A stretch of DNA of 64,000 nucleotides, from positions 154,594,249-154,658,248 of the forward strand of contig CM077149.1 of assembly GCA_039583875.1 (NCBI GenBank). Direction: 5' to 3'. The notes under the pieces were generated by a model. That model ran no database searches. It was not told where the DNA came from and saw only the letters and a list, made by a program, of their open reading frames with translations. A program made the position numbers and the translations under genes. Below are positions 63,385-64,000 of this stretch, in pieces; position 1 is the first letter of the stretch, and every line of letters begins with the position of its first letter. The stretch comes from Platanthera guangdongensis (Eukaryota > Streptophyta > Magnoliopsida > Asparagales > Orchidaceae).

Positions 63385-64000
63385 ACTCCATTTTACTCCC
63401 ACTTTAACAATTCCAACAACAGGGGCATGCAAAACTGGGCTCAAGAGTGTATGTTGGCCGCAACGATTTTCTGCATGGTTACAACAGTACTGTCATGACC
63501 ATGATCGAATTGAAATGATTATGTAAAATATCTGCAAACTAATAAAAAAGTCGCATTTTAGTTAAACATGCTCATAGTTTAATAAAAGGAAATGGAATAC
63601 TTCTGTAATAAAAAATGGAGCTAGAAAGGACAGCAAAAGATATAAAGAAGATGATTGTTTGCCTAATCCCTAAACAATATCTACTATAATGGAGGTTTTA
63701 TATGCAATGATAAGGAAGAATTCTTATGTTATACACCACATAGAACTCGAAAGGGAGAAACAACAAGGAAGATGACTGTTTATGGGAAAAATAGTCACGC
63801 GAATTAATAAAATCATTTAATAAGTGCGCTATCGCAGCGACCCCATCTCCAAATCTGAAGACGGGGAGCATATTATGTCGCTCAAAACATCTCGGGTGGT
63901 GGTCAAAGTGGAATTGCCTCCTCGTTGCCCCAGCTTGGGTTTTATAGGTAAACCCTAGGTTTAATACGGCTATCGATATCCTAGTATCTGAACCAGACTC
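63385..64000. other. no confident gene
   Basis: Outside the copia element. A minus-strand frame at about 63512-63430 ends HDSTVVTMQKIVAANIHS and might be a terminal exon, but I do not recognise it. The rest is AT-rich, then a GC-balanced stretch (63830-63960) ending TAAACCCTAGG, which resembles a plant 5' leader. Confidence 0.35.

Overview
This is nuclear DNA from a flowering plant. It holds two recognisable host genes, both split by introns, and almost everything else is transposable-element (TE) sequence with plant-type structure: Ty1/copia, Ty3/gypsy, LARD-like, CACTA, MULE, hAT, Tourist-like MITE and LINE. The GC-rich first exon of the PDLP-type gene and the density of nested elements would suit a monocot, but that is only a weak inference. 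I see no bacterial or organellar signal.

Host genes. (1) A flavin-containing monooxygenase of the plant FMO GS-OX type lies on the minus strand, from its start at 40550 to its stop at 12487. I could place all seven exons with GT-AG borders and continuous phase (445 codons plus stop). Intron 4 (15468-39235) is about 23.8 kb and is filled with nested retrotransposons and DNA transposons. Intron 6 (12673-15065) also holds LTR pieces. (2) A plasmodesmata-located (DUF26/Gnk2) protein gene lies on the plus strand at 47992-49513. It has three exons and one apparent 1-nt frameshift in exon 1. A possible third gene, a small membrane protein on the minus strand at about 3464-4146, is doubtful.

Layout. 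1-6.7 kb: minisatellites, a decayed RNase H-like fragment, the end of a minus-strand gypsy-type LTR, the doubtful gene and a LINE tail. 6.7-12.3 kb: a decayed LARD-like gypsy derivative whose left LTR carries a hAT MITE. 12.5-40.6 kb: the FMO gene. Its giant intron holds a young Reina-like Ty3/gypsy element (15518-21123, TSD GTTGA). It also holds a MULE-like element (21434-30138, 9-bp TSD) that swallowed a solo LTR (TSD TAAAG) and a copia element, which itself swallowed another solo LTR (TSD CATTC). Further on are a MITE-like repeat, a non-autonomous LTR element with an unusual 324-codon ORF (31225-35030, TSD AAAAC), a LINE tail and minus-strand copia pieces. 41.5-47.4 kb: a gypsy LTR/leader, a tandem duplication of about 894 bp made of retroelement ends, and three MITE-like elements. 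49.99-63.4 kb: a large decayed minus-strand copia element. It is interrupted by a CACTA element (52729-56897) that carries three consecutive acetyl-CoA carboxylase exons with their introns, and by a 2.46 kb LTR-like insertion with a GC-rich hairpin minisatellite.

How it works together. The only candidates for host function are the FMO and PDLP-type genes. The TEs form a readable history. The MULE came first, then the solo-LTR progenitor and the copia inserted into it, then a solo-LTR progenitor inserted into the last codons of the copia. The Reina-like element, with LTRs about 1.5% apart, is the youngest full-length insertion I could date. All coordinates and differences were read by eye; no database search was run.
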